64,000 bases of DNA, taken from contig NC_061111.1 of assembly GCF_002878395.1 (NCBI RefSeq), positions 25,050,571 through 25,114,570 of the forward strand, written 5' to 3'. This document shows, one piece after another, positions 21,780 through 34,299 of this stretch (its first letter is position 1; each line of letters starts with the position of its first letter). A model generated the notes under the pieces. That model was not told the DNA's origin and did not search any database. It saw only the letters and a program-made list of their open reading frames with translations. Position numbers and translations under genes: made by a program. The DNA is from Capsicum annuum (lineage: Eukaryota; Streptophyta; Magnoliopsida; Solanales; Solanaceae).

Positions 21780-23330
21780 ATCCCAAAAGTAGAAAACAAA
21801 TACGGATAATTGGACTTCATGTCCTCTTCCACTTCTCACGTAGCTTCTTCCACCTTATGGTTCCACCATAGAACCTTAACCGAAGCCCTATCCTTAGTCC
21901 ACAATCGACGAACTTGACTATCTAATATCTCAACCAGGACCTTTTTATAAGACAGAGAATCCTAAATATCCAATCTTTCTAAGGGAATAATCGAAGAAGG
22001 ATCACCAAGACACTTTCTCAACATAGAAACATGAGAAAACGGATAAACCAAACTTAAGCTAGATGGCAACTCTAACTCATAAGCAACATTGCCAAATCTC
22101 CAAAAAATCACATAAGGACCAACATACCGAGGACTGAGTTTCCTATTTTTGCCAAACTGCACCACTCCCTTCATGGGAGACACCTTGAGAAACACCCTAT
22201 CCCAGACCAGAAACTCCAAGTATTTACGACTAATATCCGCATAGGACTTTTGGTGACTTTGGGCAACTTTAAGCATATCTCTAACCACCTTGACCTTCTC
22301 CACCGCTTGATAAACCAAATCCAGACCAAATATGTCAACTTCTCCAAGCTCAAACCACCCAATAGGAGATCTACACCTCCTACCATACAACACGTCAAAG
22401 CTCAAACCACCCAATAGGAGATCAACACCTTCGACCATACAATACCTCGAAAGGAGCCATACCAATACTCTAATTATAGCTATTGTTGTAAGAAAACTCC
22501 AGCAAAGGTAGATGCGCAACTCAATTTCCACCATAGTCAATCACATAGGCCCAAAGCATATCTTCTAATGTCTGAATAGTTCTCTCCACTTGCCCATATG
22601 ACTGTGGATGAAAAATAGTACTTAGACTAACCTTAGTCCCCAACCCTTTCTGAAAAGATCGTCAGAAATGAGATGTAAACTGCGTACCACGATCAGAGAT
22701 AATAGAAAAAGGTACCTCATGCATCTTCACAATCTCCTGAAGATACAACTTCACATAATCCTCTGTCAAAAAGGTAGTCCGCATTGGCGAGAAATGCACA
22801 AACTTGGTCATCCTATCCACGATGACACAAATCGAATTATACTGATTCCTAGACCAACTAAGACTGGTAACGAAGTCCATATTGATCACTTCCTACTTCT
22901 ATTTGGGAAAATCAATTTATTGATACAACCCTTCTAGCCTCATGTGCTCAACCTTAACCTGTTGACACACCATGCACTTGGCCATATAATCAGCCACTTC
23001 TCCCTTCATGCTATTCCACCAGTAGATCTTCTTGAGATCATGATACTCTTAGTCGAGCCAGGATAAACAACATAGCGCGACTCATGCACCTCATCCAAAA
23101 ACCTTTGCCGCAGCCCGTTGACATTAGGAACACACAACCTCTCTTGGTACCGTGAAGTACTATCACCACTGATCTAAAAAACCACTGCCTTTTACCCAAC
23201 AACATCACTCTTAATTTTTATCAAGACAGGATCCAACACTTGTTTCTCTTTAATCTCTGCACCAAGAGACGACCGAACCACTTTTTGCACCATTACACCA
23301 CCATCATTAGAGTCCAAGAGATGAACTCTA
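21780..23330 (-). pseudogene. Element B integrase with C-terminal tail
   Basis: Core pieces lie at 22662-22889 (NMDFVTSLSW, ICVIVDRMTKFVHF, SIISDRGTQFTSHF) and include two of the three catalytic acidic residues. Further on come YGRRCRSPIGWFE and KVSPMKGVVQFG with RKLSPRYVGPY (21962-22540). The tail near 21790-21900 holds VKVLWWNHKVEEAT and then a stop at a Trp position. A local duplication repeats the GRRCRSP(I)GWFE block near 22370-22440. The zinc-binding N-terminus lies around 22950-23200 in broken frames. Frameshifts prevent a functional product. Confidence 0.8.
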
Positions 23331-23389
23331 AGATTCGCCAAGCGGTGAATATCCTTCACCAATTACCGCCTGCCTTCCTCCACGTGGGC

Positions 23390-23900
23390 CTAACTCCCCA
23401 TGGATAACCTGCTAAGAGCATCGGCAAACAAATTAGCCTTAATTGGGTGGTAGTGAAAACTCATATCATAATCCTTGAGAAGATTAAGCCACCTCCTCTG
23501 CCTAAGACTAAGTTCTTTCTGAGTACACACGTACTGAAGACTCTTGTGATAAAAAAAATATCCACGTGAACACCATAAAAGTAATGCCGCCATATTTTCA
23601 AAACAAACACAACCTCTAACAACTCCAAATCATGAGTAGGATAATTCTTCTCGTGTACCTTCAACTGCCTGGAAGCATATGCGATACCTTCCTATGTTGT
23701 ATCAAAACATAACCAAGCCCTACCTAAGATTTATCAAAATAAACCACAAACCCATCATTGTCTTTCGGTAAAGTCAGGATTGGAGCCAAAGTCAACTTAT
23801 CCGTCAACTTCTCAAAACTCCCTTCACAAGCATCTGACCAAGAAAACTTAATCTTATTCTGAGTCAACTTCGTCAAAGGAGCAACTATCAAGAAAAGTTT
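23390..23900 (-). pseudogene. Element B RNase H
   Basis: Two overlapping frames (23461-23664 and 23390-23593) hold successive pieces: [21 protein letters not shown], then [31 protein letters not shown] and [11 protein letters not shown]. This is the gypsy RNase H with a frameshift in the middle. The Asp of the usual TDHK motif is affected by the shift. Confidence 0.8.
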
Positions 23901-23929
23901 TCCATAAATCGCCTATAATACCCGGTTAA

Positions 23930-24960
23930 ACCCAAGAAGCTCCAAATATCGGATGGATTCATAGGCCTAGGACATCTCTTCACGACAACAACCTTCTTTA
24001 GATCCACCATGATCCCTTAAAATAATATGGACCAAGAAAGTCACAGCGTTCAACTAGAACTCACACTTAGAGAACTTGCATACAACTATTGTTCTATTAA
24101 GGTCTGTAACACCAAACGAAGGTGATTAGCATAATTCACCTCACTCTTCGAATAAACCAGAAGTCATCAATAAACACAATGATGAAGAGATATAAATACT
24201 ACCTGAATACCCTATTCATCAAGTCCATAAATATTGTTGGAGCATTAGTAAACCCAAATGACATCACCAAGAACTCAAAATGCCCATACCGAGTACAAAA
24301 AGTTGTCTTACGGATATCCACCTCCCTAATCTTAAGCTGATGGTAACCACACCGAAGAACTATCTTAGAGAAGAACTTTGTACCCTATAACTAGTCAAAT
24401 AAATCATCTATCTGGGGAAGATGATACTTGTTCTTGACTGTTACCTTGTTCAACTGCTAATAATCAATGCACATCCGAAGGGAACCATCTTTCTTGCACA
24501 CAAACAACACCAGTGCGCCCCATGGAGAAACACTAGGAAGAATAACCCCTTATCCAGAAGATCCTTAAGTTTCTCCTTGAGTTCCCCCAACTCAGTCGGA
24601 GCCATTCTATATGGAGGAACAGAAATTAGATGAGTATTCGAAAGAAAATCAATACCAAACTCTATTTCCCTATCCGAAGGAACACCAAGAAGATCATCAG
24701 AAATACCTGTGGAAACTCATTAACCGCAGGGACCGAAGACAAAGAAGGACCTTCCGAGTTAGAATCTTTAACCCGAACCAAGTGATAAGAACCACACTTA
24801 GAGATTAACCTCCGAGCTCTAAGATAAGAAATAAACCTTCCCCTAGGAACTAAGGAACTACCTTCCCATTCTATAATTGGTTCACTAGGGAACTTAAAAA
24901 TAACCCTATGGGTCTGATAATCCACAGATGCATATCAAGAATGTAACTAATCCATACCTA
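23930..24960 (-). pseudogene. Element B reverse transcriptase
   Basis: The catalytic motif reads VFIDD in one frame, with codons at about 24163-24177, so the Asp pair is intact. Upstream, toward 24600, pieces of the fingers domain are readable in different frames (the segment at 24662-24925 matches the stretch between protease and RT). Multiple frameshifts break the domain. Confidence 0.7.
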
Positions 24961-25260
24961 GAATTATATCAAAATCTATCATATCCAACTCAAACAGATC
25001 TACCACGGTTTGTTTGCTACCAACAGATACCACACCCCCCTATAGACTCTCTTAGCATTAACCGAGTCACCTACTGGGGTAGAAATAGAAAAAAAATTCG
25101 AGATAGCTTTTAGATCGAAACCAAAAGATATAGCCACACATAGAGTCTTTTCGAAACCAAAGAATATAGCCACACATAGAGTCAGATAAGAAAGAGTGGA
25201 CCCAGATCAAGAAAATAATATACGTCACAAGACAAAAATAGTAACATACCAATAACGATA
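24961..25260 (-). pseudogene. Element B protease with in-frame 36-bp duplication
   Basis: The motif reads YFLDLGPLF near 25180-25210, where related elements have a DPGST-type active site, followed by STPVGDSVNAKRVYRG. Between them a 36-bp segment is tandemly repeated (units start at 25115 and 25151), adding 12 codons that read IFFGFEKTLCVA-like sequence. The enzyme would be an aspartic protease that matures Gag-Pol. A nearby stop and the changed active site make it inactive. Confidence 0.65.
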
Positions 25261-25399
25261 TCAAGTGATGCCTCAGATTCCTATCGGAATGCCAAAGAAA
25301 ACAACCTATTCTGACCAATACAAGAACCAGGAGCAGTAACAGGAGCAAATACCACCCCACCAGGTCTAGGAGCAGAAGATAAATCCACAGGAATCTTAT

Positions 25400-26565
25400 T
25401 CGCCCTCGTAGCAACCTTATTGTCCAAAATATCCCATAGCCGATGGCATACCTAGCCACACTTAAAGAACTTATCCCTTTCTTCCTCGCAATAACCCCGA
25501 TGAGGACGACTACAGAATTGACAAGGAGGACACGAAAAAACTGACTGACCTCCGCTTGCCTGAGATTAAGTAACCTGTGCTTGAGATTTATCACCATATT
25601 AATGACGCCTATCTCTCGACTGATAAGGAGCACTAGTAAAAAAGAAGCCCAAACTTCCCCACTTATTTTTATGCCACTTGACACCATCCCTACCACCCTG
25701 AGACTGAGCACCTCCCTGATAAAAAAACTACTCCTCATTCCCTACCTATCCCTAAACTCCGCCTGCTTTCTCTTTTTATCCTCAATTTGCTACATATGAA
25801 CCATCGACCTCGAGATATCCATATCTTTAATCAGCAAGCCAGTCTTGCTCTCCAGAATTAAATCTCTATTCTCAAAAGCGAACTTCCTTATCTTAACCTT
25901 ATATCAGCGACAAAACAAAAAGCATAGCTTGATAGCTACTGGAACTTCAAAGCATATTCCTTTACACATATCCTCCCCTGCCTGAGGTTCACAAACTCCT
26001 CCTTCTTTGCTTCCTTCAACTCTTGAGGAAAGAAATGATCCAAGAAGGCATTAGAAAAAGCCTCCAACAACCCTTCCTCTTCTATATCACCTCTATCCCT
26101 GTCCCACTTACCATACCATTGATAAGAAATATCCTTGAGTTGATAAAATGCAAAGTTAACCCCCTCTATATTAGTAGCATGCATCGCCTAAAAGATCTTT
26201 TCCATCTCATCCAAGAAACTCTGTGGATCCTCTTCCTCCTTCACCTTCACCCCAGTAAAAGTTAGAGGACCTATTTTCATAAATTAACTAACCCTTATGG
26301 ACTCAGCAGACAAAGCACTAGTCGCACCCTATTCAGCCTGAGCAATAACTAATTGGGCAATGACATGAATATACTAACAATATTCTGTATTCATCACATT
26401 ACCCTAAGGTACTTGAAGAGAAGTAGCTGAAATAGAAAGAACTCCAGCACCATCAGGAAAAGGACCATGAGATAGAAGATATACTCTAGACGTAGGATGT
26501 ACCCCTTTAGCATTATCCCCAGATGGGATGGAAAAATTTCCTTGTGTTCTAAATCTAGGAGGCAT
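25400..26565 (-). pseudogene. Element B gag
   Basis: The ATG at 26565 gives MPPRFRTQG, the usual start of gag in this lineage, about 200 bp after the primer site. The capsid piece at 25936-26184 reads YQLKDISYQWYGKWDRDRG, AFLDHFFPQELKEAKKEEF and VNLRQG. The zinc knuckle near 25440-25480 is decayed (FFKCG, stop, VCHRL), with the first and last Cys lost. Several stops interrupt the frame. Gag forms the particle in which reverse transcription takes place. Confidence 0.8.
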
Positions 26566-26763
26566 GATCTGAAAGACAAACAAACAAGGATTAGAGGAGA
26601 TTCCAGGATTGATAACTCAAGCTTGAAGATAGAATACCAAGAAAGTGAAACATTCCTAAATGTCTTGCAGCATCTCTCTTATGAGTGTGGCGTGCTTCAC
26701 ACCCCTAATGGAGACTCTACTCGACACGGCTTTGTGTACTTCCTAGTTAACCGTGAACCTAGG

Positions 26764-26777
26764 TTCTAATACCAACT
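26764..26777 (-). other. Element B primer binding site (decayed tRNA-iMet)
   Basis: On the minus strand TTGGTATTAGAACC lies 5 bp after the LTR end. Two transitions separate it from the TGGTATCAGAGCC of intact initiator tRNA-Met sites. Confidence 0.7.
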
Positions 26778-26782
26778 TGACA

Positions 26783-29080
26783 TGACCCAAACCCGGTCCT
26801 TGTCATAATGGGAATTCCAAGTCCAACCAGGACTGAGGACCGCCACCTGTTACCCAACCCAACCACCTATATCTAACCTTTGATGGGCTGAATTTCAAAT
26901 ATATAACAAGATTGCATTATTGTTCTCATTAAGAGTCTAGAATAGGGTCACAACTGTGGCCGACCCAATCGAGTCAAGCTATACCATACCAACTGCCCAA
27001 CCAGACCAAACAAAACATAGGCCATAAACCAAAGGGAATCCCAAAACATAATATGCAAATCAATCCAAAAATATAATATTGTGGAACAGTGAGAAATCAT
27101 GTTCGATGATGCCAGCCTCAATATCAATACAAATGCTATGGCTGACACCTCTACCAATCCCGCCTATACCAACCCCCAGAAGTACCATAAAGCCTTTATC
27201 CAAAGGAGTAAACAAATCCAGTTGGTAAATGCACCCAATCATAGCCAACCAATATCCAAAATAAAAGAGAAGTGTCTAAATAAATCCATAACAAGAAATA
27301 ATGCCTCCCAAAATGATGGAAGCTCACCACTTCAGTCCAAATACTGATACCGAATCTGCGTGCTAAACAAGAGGAGTAGAATGGCTGATTCCAGCATAGT
27401 ATGGGTATACAACTGCCAGTAGACAGGGTTAATGAGTGACCGCTAGCATAAATCTCAGGATAAGGATAAAATAATGTCAGTCATAAAACCAAGTAAAGCC
27501 ATCTATAATGCATACAATCATACATATATAAGTGACGCGAAAGGGGACCGAGTTTAGCATGTACTTAAAATCTTTACCTAAGTTGTGTAGCTTTGCCATC
27601 CTAACCACCCATAGTCCATATGGGTTCAGCCCCCTACTCAAAAGGCCCAGTGCGTGTAGTCGCACGACCAGGGGATACCCCATAGGATGAATAGTACATC
27701 CCTTAATATAAAATATGACACACACATATGGTCATCAAGACCCCTCATATCCGCAAATATAAGTTTTCACTTTTGGTCCCCCAGAGACTGCCACCTTTCA
27801 TGGCTTAGCTACACAACCCGCGATTACTGCCCAATTAAAACCATGTCTAAACAATCCATTTACCATTTATTAACAAAGGCCAATATTGGTAGTATCGTCA
27901 TACCACCCCTTACTTATAAGTAATATCTATAGACAAACTATTTAGGTTAAGGGGACCTTAGGTGCCCTACCAATTACATATTATATCCACTTGGGAGACT
28001 TCCATGTTCTCCACAAGCATAACCATTTAGCCTTTAGCCTTTTCAAACCATTTAATCCATGTATAAATCCTTTATCAAGTTTAAAACATGCAAGAGTTCC
28101 ATTAATAGAAGTTAGTGCAATGAACATATCCTTATAAGCATTTTATCAAACACCTTGGGGGCATAATATAACCAAAACCAATTCGAAAGACCATTAAACC
28201 ATTACCATGTAATCCAATTGTCCAAAACCACCATTAATACATATAAAATCATAATTAAAACCATAGAAAATCATAACCAAGAATTCAATATCAAAACCCC
28301 AAAATAATAGTTGAAAACCAAATTATTATGAAATAGTAAAACCATGAAATCAATCATATAAACCATGCATTTAGTTGAAATTACAATGAGGGAAGAGAAT
28401 CATTCCTTATACCAAAGAATTGATGGAAAGAAATCCCCAAGTCAAGCCCCAAAATAATCCGTAAGATGAAACCCTAGCCTTCTTTCCCCAAAAGCTCTTG
28501 AGAGAATTATGAAATGTTTTGGAATAGTTTCTAAGTGTTAATGAATAGAATAATAGGGTAAATAATCTCCTAAGTGTATTAGAAGTCATGGATCCTAGTT
28601 AGGCTAAGTAGGAAAATATCCAGGATACCCCCATACTTAAATTTCTTAAAAAAACCGTTACAAGGATACGACTGACCCATACGAGTCGTACCCTCCTATA
28701 CGATCGGTATCCACCACTCCTATCCAAGTATCAACCCTTGGATCAAACACTGTACAGTATACAACTTATCCAACCAAGTCGTAACCACAACATATAATCC
28801 GCACCTATAACCCGTATCCTTGGTAGAATAAAATACCAGGAGGATCAAACACTGCCCACCATATGAGTCCTTGATTCACTTTATACCAAGACCTACGAAT
28901 CACACCTCTAAGTCGTACCCATTTTGGTGACCAAAACCATCCCACCAAGTAACACTGGTTAGCATACGACAGGACCATACCACCCATACCCCAACATACG
29001 ACTCGTACCCATGAGTCGTATTAGGTCTAAAGAATGGATTTCCAGGAAATTTTCTAAGGATCAAAACCCAGGATGTTTCA
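26783..29080 (-). repeat. Element B, 5' LTR
   Basis: 2298 bp, the partner of 19291-21594. Short TACGACTCGTA-like palindromes are present near 28670-29020. The end at 29080 (GATGTTTCA) abuts the second GCGAA. Confidence 0.85.
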
Positions 29081-29085
29081 GCGAA
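29081..29085. other. Target-site duplication of element B (right copy)
   Basis: GCGAA, identical to 19286-19290. Confidence 0.9.
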
Positions 29086-30428
29086 GTAGGTCTAGCCCAA
29101 TCAAAACCACTACAACCTTGGATAGATCAACCATAATACTTTTCTTAGTCACCACATGACCCAAGAAAGAAAGAAACTCCAACCAAAACTCCCACTTAGA
29201 GAACTTAGCATACAACTTCTCATTCCACAATCTTTGAAGCACAATCCGCAAATTCCCCTCATGCTCAACCTCACTCTTCGAATAAATCAAGATATAATAT
29301 ATAAATACAATAACAAAGGAGTCGAGATACGATCAAAATACCCAATTCATCAACTCCAGGAATGCGGTAGGGGAGTTGGTCAACTCAAAGGACATGACTA
29401 AGAACTCATAATGATCATATCGAGTCCAAAAGGTTGTCTTTGGAATATCCAAAGCTCTAATCCTCAACTAGTGATAGTCGGACCTCAAATCAATCTTCGA
29501 AAACATCGCAGCACCCTGAACCTAATCAAACAAATCATCGATGCGAGGAAGAGGATACTTGTTCTTAAATGTCACCTTATTCAACTATCGATAATCAATA
29601 CACATCCGTATAGACCCATCCTTTTTCATCACAAACAAACCCCAAGGTGAAATACTAGGTCAAATAAATCCTTTATCCAACAACTCCTGCAACTGATCCT
29701 TCAGTTTCCAACAACTCTTGCAACTGATCCTTCAGTTTCTTCAACACTGCTGAGGTCATCCTATCAGGAGGAATATAAATAGGCTTGGTGCCCAGCTCAA
29801 TATCAATATAGAAACCAATATATCCATCCAGAGGCAAATTGGGAAAGTCTATAGGGAACACATCTACAAACTCATGGAAAATATGAACAAAATCTAAAAA
29901 AAGAGGTGAAACGACACTGGTGTCACGAATATGAGCCAAGTAAGATAAACATACCCTCTCAGTTAATTTATAAGCCTGAACATAAGATATAATCCTTTTA
30001 GGGCCTAAATAAAGTGCACCCTTCCAAGATATCCTTGCCACACCTAACGAAGCTAAAGTCACAGTCTTTGAAAAATAATCTAAGATAGCATGATAAAGAG
30101 CCAAGCAATCCATGCTAAAAATAACATCAATATCGACCATATCTATTACAAACAAATCAATCAAAATCTCACACCCGACAAAAGTCACTACACAAGATCG
30201 GTATGCTTGATCCACCACTAAAGAATCACCTACCGAGGTAGATACACGAATAGGTACGGCAAGAGGCTCACTAACATAATTAAAACCCAAAGAAAAATAT
30301 AAAGACACATAGGAGAAAGTCGATCCGAGATCAAATAATACAGATGTAGGTCTAAAACAAATGGGGACGATACCTATAATCACAGCATCAGAAGCCTCTG
30401 CCTCAGGTCTGCTATTATAGCATAACAT
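29086..30428 (-). pseudogene. Element C protease and reverse transcriptase, broken by element B
   Basis: The open frame 29673-30428 begins in the gag-protease linker and contains VLFDLGSTFSYVS, the protease active site (DLG where relatives have DPG), then VVDQAYRSC, VIFSMDCLALYHAI and the start of RT (GTKPIYIPPDRM). RT continues to 29086 in shifted frames. The catalytic pair reads FIYY instead of FIDD (codons 29294-29299), so both metal-binding Asp are lost. The thumb ends [17 protein letters not shown]. At 29086 the frame breaks at element B and resumes at 19290. Confidence 0.8.
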
Positions 30429-30429
30429 T

Positions 30430-31250
30430 GACCACGACCAGCAACTGCCTGGGTGGACCCATGACCAGCAACTTCCTAAGTGGACCCATGACCATCCCCT
30501 CGAGCTCTACTACCTCTGCCCCTTGCACCTCTGGTAGCACCCCTACCCCTCACAGTTGGAAAAGGAATGGCTCAAACTATCCGGCAGGGACAATCCTTGG
30601 CCATATGAAAAATCTCGTCACACACATAGCAACCTTTATGACCAATCTCAACATACAACTGAGCCCGAATGGCCACCCTGAACTACTAAACTAGAAGATC
30701 CACCACCTGAACTTTGTAAAGCTGCCTGCACTAGCCTACCATGGTATCCACGAAGACCTCTAAAATCTCTGCCTTAAGAGGTCTGACTCCTGAACTCACC
30801 AAAATATCGTGCCTCCCTGAGATGCACTAATATTACCCTCTGTGATCTTAGCATGACCTACAATACTCTAAAAAGGAACCCAAGCATAACTATCTAAGAC
30901 ATAGCCAACTAAAAGGAGACATCCAAACCCTTCATAAACTTTTGAATCTTCTCAGACTTAGTGGAAATGCTATCGTGGAAATATCTCGATAGGGCATGTA
31001 AGCGTACCTCATACTCAACAACCGTCATAGAGCCCTACTCCAAATAATCAAATTTATCCTGTATACGATATCTCAAACTGAAAGGCATAAATCTCTCTAG
31101 AAAGGTATTAACAAACTGATCCCATGACAACTCTGGAGCATCAACAAGCCTACAATCGACAAATGATATCCACTAATCTCTCACAACATCTCTCAATTGA
31201 TATATAGTATAAGCCACACCATCCGTGCAGAAAGAGTGAAACACAACCCA
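30430..31250 (-). pseudogene. Element C gag
   Basis: The capsid part near 30926-31130 reads ELSWDQFVNTFLERFMPF, SLRYRIQDKFDYLE, stop, GSMTVVEYEVRLHALSRY and KIQKFMKGLDV. The zinc knuckle near 30590-30650 is intact as CYVCDEIFHMAKDC (CX2CX4HX4C). The single stop after DYLE corresponds to a Gln codon in relatives. The N-terminus towards 31250 is not resolved. Confidence 0.75.
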
Positions 31251-31414
31251 GAACACAAGGTATGAAAGAATTTCGCATTATAAGGAATAAAATGAGAGAG
31301 GTTTCCTAAAGACAACCTATAGCCTTTCGAATATAGATATGGACGTCTACGTATCGATCTATGAGACTCTATTAGACATTCCATTCTTAAACTGTTGAAA
31401 CTAATGAAACCTGG

Positions 31415-31428
31415 CTACTCTGATACCA
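31415..31428 (-). other. Element C primer binding site (tRNA-iMet)
   Basis: On the minus strand TGGTATCAGAGTAG lies 3 bp after the LTR end. It shares the first ten bases with the initiator tRNA-Met sites of the other elements. Confidence 0.75.
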
Positions 31429-31431
31429 GTT

Positions 31432-34299
31432 TGTTATGACCTAAAATGAGGGTCATGATGGCACTTGTCGTAGCGTACCTTAACAAGTAAGCCTATCACC
31501 CAAACTAATACAAAAAAAGAAAAAGACTGAAATATCCCAAGGTTAGGCTTCTTGAACAAAGCCAAACCATATAAGTAATCATACCAATAAGGAAAGAACT
31601 TATCCAAAATACCAATCATACCCAAAACCAGGTGTTAGTAGTGTAAGAATTACTAATACAATCCAGGAGTCAAATACATAAAAAAAATACAAGGAAATAA
31701 TATCTGTTTCCTAATACTAATAAAGACATAACTACTATAGAAATATAGAGATGAACTCCAAACGCATAAATGTCCAACTGCTACCTTGGAAGCTCCAACA
31801 ATTGCCCGAGTCAAGCAAGCTAAGGCGCACTCGAACTAGGACTTGCACCGAAAGGGCGCAGTAAGCATGAGTACGATCCACCTGTACTCGAAAAGTATCA
31901 TAGGCCGACCAAGTAAAGTAGTAAATAAAGCATATAAAATATATACTAAGGGTACGTCACCTGCAATCAGAAAATATCCCACAATGGTAGCCCACACCAC
32001 TTGCACTACTAGTTATAAGAAATCACATACACACCAAGATAGAACAAGAGTATATATTATATCACATATAAGTTGAACAGGGGGAACATGCATATACAAG
32101 ATCACCAAATACAAGTAAAAGAAGATAAGATAATTACATAGATGACAAGTCAAAATGGCAATACAACACAATATAAACACCATTAAGTAAGTTCAATGTA
32201 TATGATGATGATAATGATGATGCACGAAATCATCACACAACCTCTAGGATTATCGCACAATCCTCGTATACACCTACAGAGCTAAAGCTTCACAATGTAG
32301 AACTCATGGGGGGTTCGTCAACCCGTATACAATCCACATATATCATATCTTCTTTCCAGCACATCCTTCGAAAAGGGTTTTATAAGGTGTTACAATATCT
32401 CCTCCTCGGCACATTCCTCGAAAATGGTTTTAAAAAGTGTAGCCAGTATTACTCAGGTGTTGCCACGGTGGTACCATTGTTTGATGAATGAGTATGATAT
32501 GAGGATATAATGCTCACAACCAATCATAATGAGTATTTCTACAACCAACCACATGATATATTTTCACAACCAGCCACAATGATATATTTCCATAATCATG
32601 TGAGTCAATATTCACTCATTATTTCCATTTCATCCATGAATTTCTACGTCTCATATACCAACAAGTATGAATATATCACAATACACTAATGGTACCATAT
32701 TATACATTTCAACAACACAATATAATTAATCATATGTACTTAGGGCTATATACATCACATAAAACTCCACGTAGTCACACACCTTACATAATATCTCAAT
32801 TTTGACAATTACATCACATATAGGCCCCCACACGAGCACAAAACATAGATAGCTATTTTTCATGATTAGTTCTCACCCGTAACGTGCATTTTTTACCATC
32901 ATTTATTATTCAGCCCAGTCTAAAAGAGTCGAGCCATAACCTACCTCAAAAGTCGAAATCGGTCCGCTACACTTCGAACCCACGACCTTAACTTTCACGA
33001 ACAATCCCAAACTCCACTAAAAACATCAAATATGGAATCTATGTATCAAAAAAAAACCAAAGATACATATATTGACTACTTTTGATTAGGGGTCAAAACA
33101 GACCCCCAGAACAGGTTTTCGAAAAAAAGGCAAAATTAAAACTTTATTTTAAAAACATGTTTTTCATATTTTTAGGAACCTACAACTCAAAACTCAAGTT
33201 AAATCTAGTAAAAAACGAGGTTCAAATCGAAGAAACATTGTTTTTGAGTTTTACCAGATAAAATCTTTAAAATCTGGGTTAAAATCAAGAACCGAAGTTA
33301 TTTTGATGGTTAAATTGATGAAAAACTAGTAATTATAAGATAAAAACATTATTCAAGTGAAATTGGAGTTTAAAAATCAAGCCTAAGATTTTTTGGGTTT
33401 TGAGAAATTAATCAAAAATTGCTAAGAAAAGAATGAATTCTTACCTAAAATCCGTAATAGAATCAAGAAACTGATGTTAATCTATCTTTCCAAGCTCCCA
33501 CAAGCTTCACTTTCAAGCTCCCATACCATTTTAGAGTTTGACTCTTAAGATGCAAGATGAAAAATGAGTAAAATGGACCCAAAAACTATTTTAATAGTAC
33601 AGAAAATCTGCACTAACAAGGAAAAAAACTATTGTTTTTTTAATTTAAGTCCAATCCCGACTTCGATGGGGTGCTCGAGATTCGTTCAGAGTCCGATATA
33701 TACAAACGAACTATGTAACCACACTAAATTAGATGTTCTGAACGCGTTGGCGAAGTCAGATTTTCAAAAAAAATAGCATTTTCAAAAAGTTGACTCCCAA
33801 AACTCGAAATCGTAATTTTTCAAACCGAGGGTCGAAATGAGATCTAAAAGTCGTAAAATCACACCAAATATCTTACCATCCTAAAATCAACACTTAGGAT
33901 CTGCTGGCGAAATCAAATTTTCTATCCGAGGTCATTTCGATCAAATGTGTGTCCCACACCCATATTTCTAATTGTTTTACTTTCCGATCAGTAGGTCGAA
34001 ATGAGTTCGAGTGTACCGGAACTCGAACCAAAGGTGTACCTAGCCTAAAGTTGATATTCCGGAGCTATTTGCATAGTTAGTTCGGCCATCCATCGCACCG
34101 ATCAAAAGATATCCTCAGAAGTCCAAAATAAGGCTCTCGAAGCCATCAAAACTACAATATCGCATAAATGGTACCAAAATGCATCGAAAACTGTGTCAAT
34201 CACCCTCACACCCCAGGAATACCATAATACAACTATGGGGAGGGGATAAAACAATCAAATAACAGAAACACATGTTTTATCAAAAAGCTGATCATTACG
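31432..34299 (-). repeat. Element C, 5' LTR
   Basis: 2868 bp, read downwards from GTAATGATCAGC near 34299 to CATAACA at 31432. The first 0.88 kb matches the partial LTR at 14719-15597. The terminal dinucleotide reads CG instead of TG. No second LTR remains next to the pol remnant. It contains GATGATGATAATGATGAT microsatellite sequence near 32200. Confidence 0.75.

Larger units (their letters stand above)
19291..29080 (-). mobile_element. Element B: complete Ty3/gypsy retrotransposon, inactive
   Basis: A 9.8-kb element with LTRs at 19291-21594 and 26783-29080, both running TGACCC to GTTTCA on the plus strand (TGAAAC to GGGTCA in element orientation). A primer site lies at 26764-26777 and a polypurine tract at 21596-21606. 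Gag-protease-RT-RNase H-integrase are in gypsy order on the minus strand. Integrase carries the C-terminal tail of Del/Tekay-like chromoviruses. It is flanked by GCGAA and sits inside the pol gene of element C. Stops, frameshifts and LTR differences of about 10% or more by eye show it is old and defective. Confidence 0.9.

Noticed and set aside
25067..25738. 223-codon ORF as a membrane protein
   Set aside because: It runs out of phase across the gag zinc-knuckle and protease of element B, whose motifs are in another frame; the hydrophobic look is a shadow effect.
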